From Acanthaster planci (taxonomy: Eukaryota; Echinodermata; Asteroidea; Valvatida; Acanthasteridae), in NCBI RefSeq assembly GCF_001949145.1, contig NW_019091427.1, positions 796,967-860,966 of the forward strand: a DNA stretch of 64,000 bases, in the 5' to 3' direction. Of the stretch, positions 1-11,790 are shown in pieces. A model generated the notes under the pieces. The model had not been told where the DNA came from and did no database searches. It saw nothing but the letters and a program-made list of their open reading frames with translations. Both the position numbers and the translations under genes were made by a program. Each line of letters starts with the position of its first letter. Position 1 is the first letter of the stretch.

Positions 1-37
1 TTTTGCACAGAAAACCACCGTCACTGTTTTTACTCAC

Positions 38-130
38 CCTGACATGTTCCTGGTACTCTTTTAGGTTCTGTTCAAAGTATTCCTCTTGTTGTTTGGAGAC
101 GGTTTCCCGATTCGACTCCAGTTCTGCCAA
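38..130 (-). CDS. NINL: NIN/NINL coding exon 12 (last in window)
   Basis: Acceptor GATGTCAG|TTGGCA, donor GTCAGG|GTGAGT; 93 nt, phase 0 to 0. Coiled coil containing EEYFEQNLKEYQEHVR, similar to ninein 'QEER...VLKEYE'. Further exons lie left of position 1. Confidence 0.88.
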
Positions 131-3100
131 CTGACATCACAGACATGAAACATTTGTCATGTTTAGTAATCTTAAGTGGGGCATAAGTTGATAAACAAGA
201 ACTCTTTTGCCGAAAGCATCAGTACTATAAAATGGAGTAGTAGCATGTTATCAGCTGTAAACAACTGGCAGGGTACATTCCAGTTTTTCCAGGACGATCC
301 GCGATGAAATAAGAATTTCGGGTTGGATTGTGCGGTGCTGCCATCTCTTGGATAAATCAGGGCTTAGTCTCACTTTTTTATCCACGCAGCACAGTTAACT
401 GGATCACCTGTAGGGAACAGAGTATTACACAAAAGGGCGGGTGGAGGCAGGTATGTGAAGGAGGGGCCATAAAAATTCCCTCTGAGCAAACCCACCCTTT
501 CCTCCAGCTCCTGAAACCCGTCCAAGTCTCGCTGCTGTTTCTGGATGGTCTTTTCATTGTCTATCAGCTTCTCTGCTGCCTCAGTTAGCTCTTGCTCCAA
601 ACGGGTGATTTCCTGCAAATCAATGCAATGCCATGATATATACAGTCTTTTTCCTCAGGATACAGAGTGCTCAGAAAATGACCAAGACAATACAATGACA
701 CAGATAGAAGTGAAAATAAAAATGAACACTGCCGGGTCAGGACAATGGCAGTGAGATGGAGGCATGTGGCCATGTGCCATTGAAGGGCACTGCAGCAATA
801 CTGATCCGAGACATAAACTTTAAATGCCAAAGAGGTGGCAATGTGAAGCAATGGACAAAAATTCTGAAATATGAAAGCAATACACAAAATTACAGTGTGT
901 CATTACAATGTTTTCAAAACCAAAAAACACTAATGCAAACTTTTCCAAAGGAAATACAGGCGTGAGCTTTCCTTTCAGAGCAAAATATGGTTAGCGATAC
1001 CTGTGGACAATTTCCAACCATGCCAGCTTTGATTTACATGTAGTCTTCAACATAAGGAAGCTCAAAGTACAAAGAATGGTTATGCTGCATAGTGTTGCAT
1101 TTTGGCAGGTATATGAAATCTGCAAACACACCAGAGGGATGAGGATTAGAAACCGAGAAAATCCAGCAAAGTTTACCAACCTTCTGCATTTCGGCGAATC
1201 TCTCTCGCATGCCAGCATCCCCTGACTTGATTTGGTTGATCTCGTCTTCAAGTCGCTGTCTCTGCTTGGCGGCCTGGGTGGCCATCTGCTGTCTCTCCTT
1301 CTCAATCTCGGCCTGCATCGCCACCAGCTTCTCCTGGTGCTTCCTCTCAGCAGCCCTGGTCAATTCACAAGAGGGAACTTTTGTGTTGGGAAAATGCTAC
1401 TTTTTCGTTTATATTAACAATAAAAGCACAACAATAAAATATTAAAAACGGAAATTAACACCTCCATTACGCTCACATTAATTACGCTAACATTATACTT
1501 ATGAATATGTTTGGCATAGTACTTTCAGCTCACTGGATTTGAACTGCACGGTTGACCCCCAGCAAGCTTGTTGGTCAAGTGGTAAGCAGGAGGTAATGGG
1601 TTCAGTTCTCATTGCTTTAAGCTTGTAAATATTTCTAAAAGCCCTCGGACAACACTGAGTATACAGTTATTAAACAAACATACGTCTGTGAAGAAAAAAA
1701 CTTCCAATATAAAAAAGAGAGAGTCCAGTTTTGGAATCAGCTCATCACAGGTTACAGACTGGATCTTATATATCCCAGTTGCAGAAGAAATCTAGATTTG
1801 TTTTGCCTTCTTGAGAGGAGACTAAATCACTGAATCATTTTTCTGAATTGCTTTTGTTGTTATTGAGTTACATACGGCTTATAATTGTGGTTGTGGAAGT
1901 AAACACTATGATTAAAAGGATTGGCAAGAAACAAATTGCACAGAAGTGATGTTAAAAAAAACATACAGAGGGGGGGTCCCTGCTAATTTGACCCTTATTA
2001 AGAGCATTTCCTTCCTACAAAGACACTTGTCCTTACTGTAGTTTTGCCTCATTGGTCTTGATGATGTTAGCGTGTGTTTCATCAACCTCCTTGACAAGCA
2101 TGGCATTACGCTGGTTGGCCTCATTGGTGTCTGCTCTCAACTTATTTCGTTCATCTGTCAGGGCATCAAGTTGGGATCTGATTGGCGATGGAGCAAATAA
2201 ACATGGGTTGTCACTGAGAAAAATCTCTTCAGTCTGATGTTGGTTAAGTTTTCTCAAAAACTATGCGTGATTCACAATACAGTATGGCACCGAGACATTG
2301 CCACGGAGATATCATTTGTAGGGAACAGTTGAACAAATCGCATGAACTGTGTTGAGGAACTTGAATTATTCACGAATTTTGTTTGTCAGGGTTTAAAGAT
2401 TTGTAAGTATTAAGAGTTTTCATAATTAGTCCTTTACATTGTACAGAATGTCTTGATCCATCAGTTTTCCTCAAGGTGTCTACTGTCAGCTTGAAATAAA
2501 ACTCAATAAAACTGTCAGTTTTAAAAGTTGAAAAATGGTCTCTCTTAAAACTGCAATGCTGCCCTTACATATACATGTACATATAATGGGCCAAACCTGC
2601 TTTACCCATCAGGTGCGCAACCATGTATTTATTTTTGACCTGTGGGTCTAACATTATGCATCACTTTCTCAAACATGAAATGGAATAGATCACTTCACTG
2701 GAGAGCTTTTGTGTATTTTATACACTTCATGAGTGTGCCTGTGGAGTTTAAATATGAATTCCAAAATCATAAACCTGTGTTTGACTTTGTCATTGATCCA
2801 TTCATCTAGACCTCTATTCCCTTTCAAGCGGATAGAACAACTTCTAAGACGTGAATGGAATTGGAGAGCACCAAAACATGTTCTCTGTCCAGGCTTCACA
2901 GGCAAAGGTAACATTTTTGCTTTTGTTCCATTTCTGGAACTCAATCTTACTTGAGGTGTGTGAGTTCCGCTTGGTATGATGTCAGTGCAGCTTGATATAT
3001 TCCATTGGTGTCACCTGTTGTCATTAGCACGTGCTCCAGGGCAGTTGACAGGTCTGACAGACTCACCTTACCTGACGCGGTGTCAATATCTAAATTCTAA

Positions 3101-6100
3101 AATGGTACAAAAAAGTACAGAAAAAGTTGTTTGAACATGTGCTTTTAGTGTTTCTCAGTTCTCTATGTTTTTGAAGAAACAGAACGTCAATTAAATTTAA
3201 CTTGTCAGGCAACTTCTCAACTGTCTATGTTTGTGAAAAAACTCGTTTGTGAAAACAGAATTTCAACTAAAGCAAAATCATAAGATATTGTCACATGCTG
3301 ATACATTATGTGTTCCAATTCCAATTTGTATGCCTTTAATATACGTGTACACAGCAGAAAAAAAGCACCCAAGTCTGGTCACACTTCAATGAACTCTGTC
3401 AAAGCGGACTGCTGCAAACAACAAATGGAGACTCTACTCAAATTTTCACCACGTAAGATTACATGGCAGTTTTGATTCAAACAGATCACACTTTGATTTT
3501 CAGATTTAATCAACTTTCAGCACAAGCAAGTAATTTTCCTCTACCATGTCTACCTTGATCCCTCAAATGAACTCAAAAAGCCATACTCTTGAGATAATGA
3601 AAAATGCACATGAAAAAAATCTAAATGACAATCTAAGCAAACTTCAGAAATGATCTCTGACCAGAGAGTTGTGAATGTTGGCATACTCACTTGCAGGACT
3701 TCCACCGGGTTCTGAACACCCTGAGTGGCAAACTGCTCAACAATATCATCTGGACCGGCATACCTAAAGCAACAGGAATAATAAAAATGCAAACCACTGA
3801 AAACCAAACATCAAATGGAACAAATTTCTAAACCCATGTACATGCACAACTACAGTTCTGAAACTATAGATCTGTTTTATGGTCGAACCCACACCTTCAC
3901 TGTACATGTACACCATGGCTAAACACCTTACAATCCCTAGTTCCCTACCCGTCTGCTTGCTCTTTAGCTGCCGGCCTCAGTTCTGCTGCTGCGGCTGGAT
4001 TTTTCTGCTGGAAAGGCAGAAAATCCTGGAAGTACTTCTTGAACATTTTTTGTGATACTTACTAAAGCCTTATCAATGATATGCATGCAATGGTACATGT
4101 GCGTTCCATTTGACGCACAGCGCAAACCAATGATTCTCACTTTATCTCACTTTATTGATAAACCATGCCAAGGGTTAAAATATCCAGTGCTAAATATGCA
4201 TGCATACATGTATTCAATTATATCTATGCACTTGTACTTGCGCACCTGTCATTTGAGCCTCCAATACAATATCCAAGCACTGCACAACATATGTTTGTAT
4301 TGTACTGGTCAATGGGAGACCACATGTGGTGCAAATGTTTGTTAATATGCAAATGAGACTGCAGATTGTCAACATTTTCACGCAGCTTGTCTGCACACAA
4401 GCAGTTAATTCAAACCCCTATTAAAAAGCATACATACATGTACATGTAAGCTGGTGGGTGAAACTACATGTGCCTCTGTCTTGTATTTGCATGTAGATTT
4501 TAATTACAGATACCTACAGTAATGCGTACAAGTTGCAAATAATGAGGAACATTTCCATTATGCACGTACTACGTGTACATCAGCCATGCACATGTACATA
4601 AACATACACCAGGAACACACTTCCTGTGTTTTAGCCAAGAAAATTGTGAAAATCTACAGTGCTTGTAATGAAAAAAGGGAAAAATGTGGGCCCCAACAGA
4701 GAAAATGATAACTTAGGATAACATTCCTTCATGTGATCAGCACACAGGATTACTGGAATGTTTAATGATTACCAAAAGAAAGAACAGTCTTTAATTTTTA
4801 ACTTTGCCCAATGCGCGGTGCATGTACATGTACTATATTTGTACGTGTATTATGAATGTACTTTGCTAGGTGCATACATGTACATATATCTGTATATATA
4901 GGTATGCTCCTGACACAAGCACATGATGCATGCATGCACGTTTTACACCGATTAAAACCACACCTAAAAATTGGAATTTCAAATGGGAATCAAATGGTTC
5001 CAATTGGTCTGCTTTCTCTCTGTTTGTTTTCCTCAATCAACTGAAAATTCAAATGGGACTCAACTGGTTCCAATTGGTTTGCTTTCAGCTTGTTTCCCCC
5101 ATCAAATGGATTTTTCAAATGGGATTCAATTGGTTTGAATTGGTATTGAAAATATTTCAATTGGTTCTTCGGTTGGTTACAATTGGATTGTGAATTGGCA
5201 TTCAAATGGTGTCAATTGGTTTGAAATGGTCCAACTGAGAAAAGGTCCAAACTTGCTATTCAAACCAATTGAATCCAATTGGATTCCGATTGATTCCAAG
5301 CAAAAGCAATTGGTTTGGGAATTCGTTATTGAATTGGTAAATGAATTTGAACCAATTGGTATGTGAATTAGATCTAATGGGTATTACAAGTGAATTGGGT
5401 CCAATGGGTAAGTGGATTGGTCTCAATAGGGGGACATTTTCAGTAGGGTGGCCAGACATGAAATCACAATAAATCTTCCCAAAGCACAGATGCACCTGCT
5501 ATCCTATAGCTCCTTTGCAAGCAAATAGGCTATTACAATCTACCAATGCATGAAGCTAATAATGCAAAGTGTAAGTAGGGTAGCCAACTGATAATAAATG
5601 TATTGGTTGGACCGTTCTGTCCGACAGCTACCCAATATAAATTTTGAAATGGTGCCTAATTTGGGGGGCACTCATAGCATTATCATCACAGTTCTGTGGT
5701 TGACACTATGAATCCAACATCTCTAGAGAAAGCCATCAAGCACAAATGTGCACAAGAGCAGGGACTAGGCTTCTGAGCACATTTTGTACACATCACTACT
5801 TGTGCAATCTCTGGACATATTAACAAGTTGGTATTTTCCACTAAAAAATATAACTGTTACCGGGGCAAGTTACAGAATAATACCATTCGCAAGAAGCTTT
5901 GACTGAGAAAGTGCTGGCCAGGATGACTCACCCTGTGTTGTTGGGATCCAGCATGGATAGCAGCTTGGTGCCGGGCACCAGCAGAAACGATGGAGTGGCC
6001 GTCCGGTAGATCGGATCGTCCATGGAGCTGCCCATCATGGACATGCGCAGCTTGGCTTTTTGGGCAGTGGACAGGGCGCTGGGCAGCGGGGTGGTTGGTG

Positions 6101-9100
6101 GTCGCGGACCCTCGTGGCGGAACAGACCTTCCAAGAATTCCTGGAAGCCCACCTTGCCGTCCTGGTCGACGTCCAGCTTGTTGAAGAGATTGTTCAACTC
6201 CTATCACGACCACAAGCATAAAAAGAAAAGGAGAGCCACATTAGTGGATTTGGCTTCCTACTATAATTCCACCTCTGAAATTTCACTCTAGACAGTTCAA
6301 GCCATGAGGAAGGATATCAGTGGTACAACGCACTAAAAAGCTTTGACAAAAAAGTAATCTGCAGTGCGCATATGCGCAAACCGCAATGGTCATCTGCTTA
6401 CGGAGCATTCAGGCAGGGTTAGATTGGAGAAAAATAATATATCCACAACGTAATCAACAGAGGATTTGAGGGCCCTACAGCAGTAAAGGGTCTGTGGTAT
6501 ACATAAATCTGTGTTAGCTTACATCTATCAGCACCCCTTAAAATATCCTTTTGGGGGTTTTGTATCAACTTTTAACGGCAAAACATCTTAATTGACATAT
6601 CAGCAATTTCCAAATTGTTAAATAATGAAAACTGGCAATATCCTGATAAAAATTCCTGAAATCAGGAAAAAATTTGGACTAATCTCAACCCTTATTCAGG
6701 TTTTGATGCATTGGCTGTGATCAGGCACTTGTATGAAAAAGCGTTCAAAAAAACCAATCTGACTTTTGAGCTTGATGCAAGAACATGGATATGCCAAATA
6801 GGCTTCACTTTGCACAGCAAGCTACTGCTATGATATAGCTCTACAGTACAGCATGGTTTCTTGCCAACTCTGAGTCAGGATCACTGCCTACTCACCTCTT
6901 CATCCATATCCTCCATGCCGATGTGTTGGCAGACAGTAGCCAGCTCCCTGATATCCAGGAATCCGTCCTGGCCCACGCCCACCTCGTCCCAGATGGCCTG
7001 CACCTGGTCGGCTTCGGTGGGCGCCGCCTCCATCAAACTCATCGATGCATTCATCTGACCTGAGGGTGCAGGTGAAGAAGATGCAATCGTATACGAGATA
7101 TTCTGATAATAAACTGATCTGGTATTCCGACAGAACACACACAAAGCGAAGTGTGCCACGGTTCATTTGGAATGATCAATATGTGCGGGCCAGGTCTGCC
7201 CTTTCCAGCGTAGTCGTACTCCAACTCAAATACAGTTAACATGTTCAAAGTGGCCCGACTTCAAATAACCGTACATTCCATCCTATGACCTTGAATCATT
7301 GGAATACCAGCTTGCCTTATTAGCCTGCACAATTTGTGAACTGTACATGCAAATAACAAACTTAACCAATTTAAAACGTATACAAGCACATACATGTACA
7401 GGTCTAGTCGAAATATGTTGACGGAAAATGCCACATCCTGAGGCATTCATGCACAATTAGAAATGTTATTCACACAATGGCAATTTAAAAAGAAAAGCTA
7501 ACAATCACAAACAAAATCCCGAAGAACTTGCCACTTCAGCATGACAATCACAAAATTTACTTTAAGCAATTGACTCATTCGGCACACAAAAACGTTTTAA
7601 CTTTGTTTCATCATTGATTCAACAATGAAATGATTCTGTGTGATCATTTCAGGCATTGTGTGCCTAGTCAGTCTAGATTATTACCACATATATTAATGGG
7701 CAGAGTGACCCTTCCCTGCTGGTACAGCTACTTTTGTCCAAATTCAACTTCAAATATCTCAAGTTGGCAATGACAAATGTTAAATTCCATTGGTACAAAC
7801 ACGTTTTAGAACCTCTAGTTTATGTCTGTAATCAATTGAAATTTTTCACAAGTGTTTTATTCCATATGCTGGAACATTTAAGAAAAGCACCCCGTAACAT
7901 GGAAACACCCATACAATCCATTGCAGGCTGCTAGAACAAGCCTTGTGATTGGACAGATTGCACAAGATTTGTGACATAATAGGCTGTCCCAATATGGTAA
8001 TATTCCAGACTACTAGTGGGGTCTCCTGCGAGATATTTTGAGCCAGAATCACGATGGGACACTTTCTTTTCCATGCAGAATACATTCTCTCTGGTTTCCC
8101 AATTTTCCTCTATTTACAAAGATGTACTTCTTGTTTGGGAGACGTTAATTTTTTTACCCAGAATTTTCCCTTACACTAAAGTATTTTCTTCACACTGATA
8201 TTCACAACACTGAACATAGAGTTTTATGAATATTCACTGATGAAAGGACAAAATCAAATAGTAAAAGTTTTTCCTCTCATTTTACATACGAACCTTCAGC
8301 TTCAAAAGTCTCGTGAACAATCGTGGGTATGTCTCGTTTGCTTGCCGACGATCCCGCTGTCTTTTCTTCGTGATCAAACACGCTATCTTTATTTCCGTTG
8401 TCATCAAAGCTCTGCAAAATGAGTGGAATGGGGTTGGAGAAATGTGACAAAAGTGACTCGAGTCTAATTTTACAAACTCTTGACTTTGATGAACTCCAGA
8501 CTGGAAGGAGTTTCAATAGATGGGCTTATAATGTAAGACCTCGCTGGAAAAGGTTTCAGTTCCTGCATTGCTCCAGGGCAATTCTATGTAGGAATGCCTC
8601 CTTCTATTACCAAACTCATTATTTTCCAAAACTTAATTTCCAAAACTTACGGGCAAAATAGCTAGTGCAAAAAACTTTTATTTTCACGTTACGAATCGTG
8701 TGTGCATGTACATGTGCAGTGTTAAACAGACTAAGGGAATGGAATACTTCCATTTTTGCAAGGAAATGCGCAGCAAATAAATAATTTAGTCTAAATGAGA
8801 GTTAAAGGGAAAAAATATGTATTTGAGAATGGACGCTGATACCATCCTCAGCCAAAGGCATGGGATATCATCTTTTGAGTCAAACAAGTCAAATACAACC
8901 TTCCAATTATTTGGTTCAGCAAGCACCTCTCCAGCCATATTATGATATGTTCCTCTTGTACATGTAAGTAGTCATTAACAATCTCCTTATATGGAGATTG
9001 GCAAGTATACAGTGTACATTGCATGGGCGGCAAAGAATGTGAAGACTGTGAAGTTCAACCAATACAAGTAAAGGGAAAAGGAGCAAATTTCATTGGCGTC

Positions 9101-11790
9101 TAAATTTCCTGTGCCATCAGAAGACTGTTTTCACCAGCCAGCTGGTGCTTTATCAACCATTAAGGAATGCCAAGTAATGGCTCTCGACCAATGGGAACAG
9201 CTAAATTGTCTCTTAGGTATGCATGAATGGCACTTAAAATGTCACAAAAAGCATGTAATATGGAACACATTTCCTTGGAATGACATGTCAGTACGCCTCT
9301 GAAAAGGTGTCATGTGCTACGGAGTTACAGGTTTACACAAGCTTCCAATTTGATTCGATCTCTGCACGCCCTACCCTACCTCACTAATGTCATCAGCAAA
9401 CGACAGTGACTTGCTGGCTTTCCAGCTCCTGTCAGACCTCCTGGACCTTTCGCTGCCTCTCTCCTCCTTCCCTCCCCTGGATGTGTCGTTCCCCCCAAAG
9501 TGACTGCTGAAGTCCGTCTCGATGTCGGAGTAGTCGGCCGTGTAGCTGAGGTCGAAGTCCGGCCGTGACCGCCGGCCGTATTTCTTATTGCCCTTGACAT
9601 ATTTGGGGGAGACTTCAAGTTCTTCAGCTATAGACACTGTAAAAAAATTCAACACAATGCGTACAGAAAAATAATTTTAAACGCAAAAGACAAAAGTTGC
9701 TGAGATCAAGTGTAGTAAGTCAACACGTCACAAGTAACAGGGAGAAGAATGTTAGGAACCGGTTTTGAATTATCAAACTGGGTACCGACTAACCTCTCCA
9801 AGAGTGGAAAAGGAAATTTTGTTGTTGAGAAATTTCACATAAACAGTGCACAAATTTTGGAGACTGTAAAATGGAAACTCACTGGGTCTCAAACTCACTG
9901 GCTCTCATTCCCCACTGCTGACAACCCAGACAAAAGAACAGCGGTAATTTCATAACTTTCTGATTTCTAGTGGTTGATGAGGATGAATATGTGGATCAGA
10001 TGAGATTCATTTTTTTCTTTGAATAATGGAATGGGTCCCTAAACATTCTTCTTGTTATCACTATCATGCTGGTAACTTCCGTTCCAGAACAACCCTTTAC
10101 AAATTTGAAAAAAATTAATTTAACCCTAAAGGCCTGGGCCCTTTTCACAGGATACACCCTCAGCCCTACAAAACCCTCAAACTGCCCCAATGAAAAAATG
10201 GGGTACAGCCTCAATTCTCCAAAATCTCCCAATATTTCTCAAATATGTTCTGTGGAAGGGTGTCCACTGCCTCAATCCTTCAAAATTCTTTGGTAATTCC
10301 TCTGATTATGTTCAGGAAGTGTGAATGGTATCCTGGAGCAGTATGGGGGATTTCAAACATATTTGTGGGCGTGAATTTATGTATGGCTGAACAAAACAAC
10401 GCAAGGTCTAACCCACAACCTTGAGACAATGCATCCTTTGCAATCAGCAATGCAATTTCGCCATCAGTGATGGAGCCTCAATCCTCTAAAATCCTCAAAA
10501 AGTGCCCGGAGATTTGGGATGGTTAGGGTTATTAATGATTTAGCATACTGACGGCATACAGGAAAAAGTGTTCATTCCTGTGACTTATCAAACTGCAAAT
10601 GAGCCCTTCTGGGCTTAAAGTGGGCTGATCTGCACTGTACGCTCGGCAACATTTGAGAAAACTCCACCAGTGACCCACCTTCATTGATGCTTCCCACACT
10701 GGCATTATCATCTGCATCACTCAGGCCTTCAATGTTATCCAGATCCACAGCACTGGACAGGACCATCACAAAGCCCTCCTTGAAAGTATCAAAATTCACC
10801 TGCCAAGGAAAAGCAGCAAAGTGTGACCCATGCTAATGAAGAGACGGCAACTGTTATGTAGATCTAGGATGGTCCTTTGTTTCAATATACTGTCCAACCT
10901 TCAAAACGACTGCACTAAATAAATGTACATAATGTGTATCATTTTAATACCTCACTTGCCTCACGGTGTATGGATTTGCACGGACAGCAGCTCTCAATAC
11001 AAAGAGCACTGTTGTAACAAAACACATAAATGCACATACACATACTGTTGTGCAGAGTAAATGCAGACTGTCCCGATCTCTTGAATTGTTTGGCTTTGTT
11101 TTCTTTTGGTTTATAACAACTTTTTTTGTTTTATAATGATTTGGCTGACCAGTCTCTCTAGTTTTGTTACAAAGCAGGGGTCTGCTATACATGTACATGT
11201 ATGTGTACAAAGTTGTACTGCAAATGCACACAGATGTATGTTTTAATGTATGTACAAACACGGCCTTCTTCTTTCCAACTGAAAAAAATTCTTCAGTTAT
11301 TTGCACTTGATCGAATTTTAAAGACTTACTACACATAGCTGGGAAACTAAGCACAGGTACAACACTTGTTAATATACAGAACAAAAGGAGCATAGAGGTA
11401 CCATAGAAGTACTAGTAAGAGAACTACATCTTCCGCTTTTGGCTTTTAAAATTATACACAAAAAGGTAACCCTTAACAAATCATAGTCAATATTTTCCCC
11501 CAGTTTTTGTCCACGTGGTAGGAAATAACTGTATGGTATTTTTTTTTTATTTGCCTGAGGAACTTGGGCTAACATCCCAAGATCCCGCAAGTACATGTAC
11601 ATACCAGCGTTTTGGTGCTGTCTCCCACAAGGTACCTGAGAAGTTCCTCTGCCTGGTCCTCCAGCTGTAGTTTGGAGCACAGCTCCTCCAGCTCCACCCG
11701 GTTCAACATCCCGAGGCCCCCCGCATCGCAGCTGTCAAACACCTCCTTCAGCTGGGACACGTACATGTCCTGGTCTCCCGAATCATCCAT
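38..11790 (-). CDS. NINL: Ninein / ninein-like protein, 5' half (12 coding exons)
   Basis: Ninein-family proteins are EF-hand plus coiled-coil centrosomal proteins that anchor microtubules and bind the gamma-tubulin complex. Minus-strand exons are 11790-11605, 10799-10679, 9636-9380, 8411-8294, 7059-6896, 6200-5932, 3763-3691, 3096-2951, 2177-2037, 1355-1181, 612-496 and 130-38. All junctions are GT..AG and phases agree, giving 620 codons without a stop. The start ATG (11790) follows an in-frame TAG at 11805-11803, and the N-terminus (MYVSQLKEV near residue 9) matches the family start. Family signatures include VNFDTFKEGF, YVKGNKKYGRRSRP, a canonical EF loop at residues 292-303 (DVDQDGKVGFQE) and a looser one at 399-411 (DIDTASGKVSLSD). 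From about residue 435 it is charged coiled coil. Vertebrates have two paralogues, NIN and NINL; an invertebrate copy would be the single pro-orthologue, so the symbol is approximate. The C-terminal half lies beyond the left edge. Confidence 0.93.
131..495 (-). other. NIN/NINL intron
   Basis: Intron between coding exons 11 and 12. I see no other feature in it. Confidence 0.85.
496..612 (-). CDS. NINL: NIN/NINL coding exon 11 (coiled coil)
   Basis: Acceptor TTTGCAG|GAAATC, donor GAAAGG|GTGGGT; 117 nt, phase 0 to 0. It encodes EITRLEQELTEAAEKLIDNE, corresponding to the family 'L..EI.E..EKL.D.E' segment. Confidence 0.92.
1181..1355 (-). CDS. NINL: NIN/NINL coding exon 10 (coiled coil)
   Basis: Acceptor TGACCAG|GGCTGC, donor CAGAAG|GTTGGT; 175 nt, phase 2 to 0. 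Highly charged helix (AERKHQEKLVAMQAEIEKER, then QRLEDEINQIKSGDAGMRER) with family resemblance. Confidence 0.92.
1356..2036. repeat. NIN/NINL intron with a short tRNA-like SINE head
   Basis: The intron contains, at about 1571-1608, an A-box-like TTGGTCAAGTGGTAAG followed closely by a B-box-like GGTTCAGTTCT. This resembles a shortened tRNA-derived SINE promoter on the plus strand. The A-to-B spacing is short and the B box is imperfect, so it is not a functional tRNA gene. Confidence 0.35.
2037..2177 (-). CDS. NINL: NIN/NINL coding exon 9 (coiled coil)
   Basis: Acceptor AATCAG|ATCCCA, donor CTACA|GTAAGG; 141 nt, phase 2 to 2. It encodes heptad-rich sequence (LTDERNKLRADTNEANQRN, then VKEVDETH), matching ninein 'L..ERDK.R.DL..AEKRN...KE.DD.H'. 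Confidence 0.92.
2951..3096 (-). CDS. NINL: NIN/NINL coding exon 8 (third EF-like loop)
   Basis: Acceptor TTTTAG|AATTTA, donor CTCAA|GTAAGA; 146 nt, phase 0 to 2. It encodes NLDIDTASGKVSLSDLSTAL, aligning with 'LDFS.D..VNL.ELT.AL', then IYQAALTSYQAELTHLK, the conserved entry to the coiled coil. Confidence 0.93.
3691..3763 (-). CDS. NINL: NIN/NINL coding exon 7
   Basis: Runs 3763 down to 3691 on the minus strand. Acceptor TTTAG|GTATGC, donor TGCAA|GTGAGT; 73 nt, phase 2 to 0. It encodes G-YAGPDDIVEQFATQGVQN-PVEVLQ, matching the family segment 'W..EGI.N..EIL..LDF'. Confidence 0.93.
3949..4046 (-). other. Candidate alternative first exon within the NIN/NINL intron
   Basis: On the minus strand an ATG at 4046 opens MFKKYFQDFLPFQQ, then an Ala-rich stretch, and reaches a good donor (GACGG|GTAGGG) in phase 2. 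That is exactly the phase exon 7 (3763) accepts, so an internal promoter would give an N-terminally shortened protein lacking the upstream EF-hands. Used as a cassette after exon 6, it hits an in-frame stop. Coding status is inferred only. Confidence 0.3.
4975..5430. repeat. CAATTGG-rich degenerate tandem / fold-back repeat
   Basis: About 450 bp in a NIN/NINL intron built from dozens of AATTGG and CCAATT motifs with irregular spacing. A perfect 19-bp inverted pair lies at 5122-5140 and 5258-5276. CCAATTGG is itself palindromic, so both strands read alike. Confidence 0.75.
5932..6200 (-). CDS. NINL: NIN/NINL coding exon 6 (canonical EF-hand)
   Basis: Acceptor GATAG|GAGTTG, donor ACAGG|GTGAGT; 269 nt, phase 0 to 2. 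It begins ELNNLFNKLDVDQDGKVGFQ. Loop acids D292, D294, D296 and E303, with the central Gly, make this the one clearly calcium-competent EF-hand of the reading. The rest is a Pro/Ser/Met-rich linker. Confidence 0.95.
6896..7059 (-). CDS. NINL: NIN/NINL coding exon 5 (EF-hand-like segment)
   Basis: Acceptor CCCTCAG|GTCAGA, donor GAAGAG|GTGAGT; 164 nt, phase 1 to 0. It encodes IWDEVGVGQDGFLDIRELAT followed by VCQHIGMEDMDEE, matching the ninein 'EELGV..DGHL...L..VCQ..G' EF-hand pair region. Confidence 0.93.
8294..8411 (-). CDS. NINL: NIN/NINL coding exon 4
   Basis: Acceptor TTTTGCAG|AGCTTT, donor GAAG|GTTCGT; 118 nt, phase 0 to 1. It encodes an acidic, probably disordered linker (SFDDNGNKDSVFDHEEK...ETFEAEG). 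The call rests on phase continuity, splice sites and position; this linker is poorly conserved in the family. Confidence 0.8.
9380..9636 (-). CDS. NINL: NIN/NINL coding exon 3 (YVKGNKKYGRRSRP signature)
   Basis: Acceptor TTTACAG|TGTCTA, donor GTGAG|GTAGGG; 257 nt, phase 1 to 0. It carries the basic ninein signature K-Y-V-x-G-x-K-x-Y-G-R-R-S, then a Ser/Arg-rich low-complexity stretch. Confidence 0.93.
10679..10799 (-). CDS. NINL: NIN/NINL coding exon 2
   Basis: Acceptor GGCAG|GTGAAT, donor GAAG|GTGGGT; 121 nt, entering in phase 0 and leaving in phase 1. It begins VNFDTFKEGFVMVLSSAV, the conserved segment directly after the first EF-hand in ninein proteins, then an acidic and serine-rich linker. 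Confidence 0.93.
11605..11790 (-). CDS. NINL: NIN/NINL coding exon 1 (start codon, degenerate EF-hand 1)
   Basis: Encodes 62 residues from ATG 11790, ending in phase 0 at donor CTG|GTATGT. It contains an EF-like helix-loop-helix around SCDAGGLGMLNRVELEELC whose loop lacks most calcium-binding acids. A possible acceptor (CTAG, AG at 11804-11803) just upstream suggests the 5' UTR may be spliced. Confidence 0.93.
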
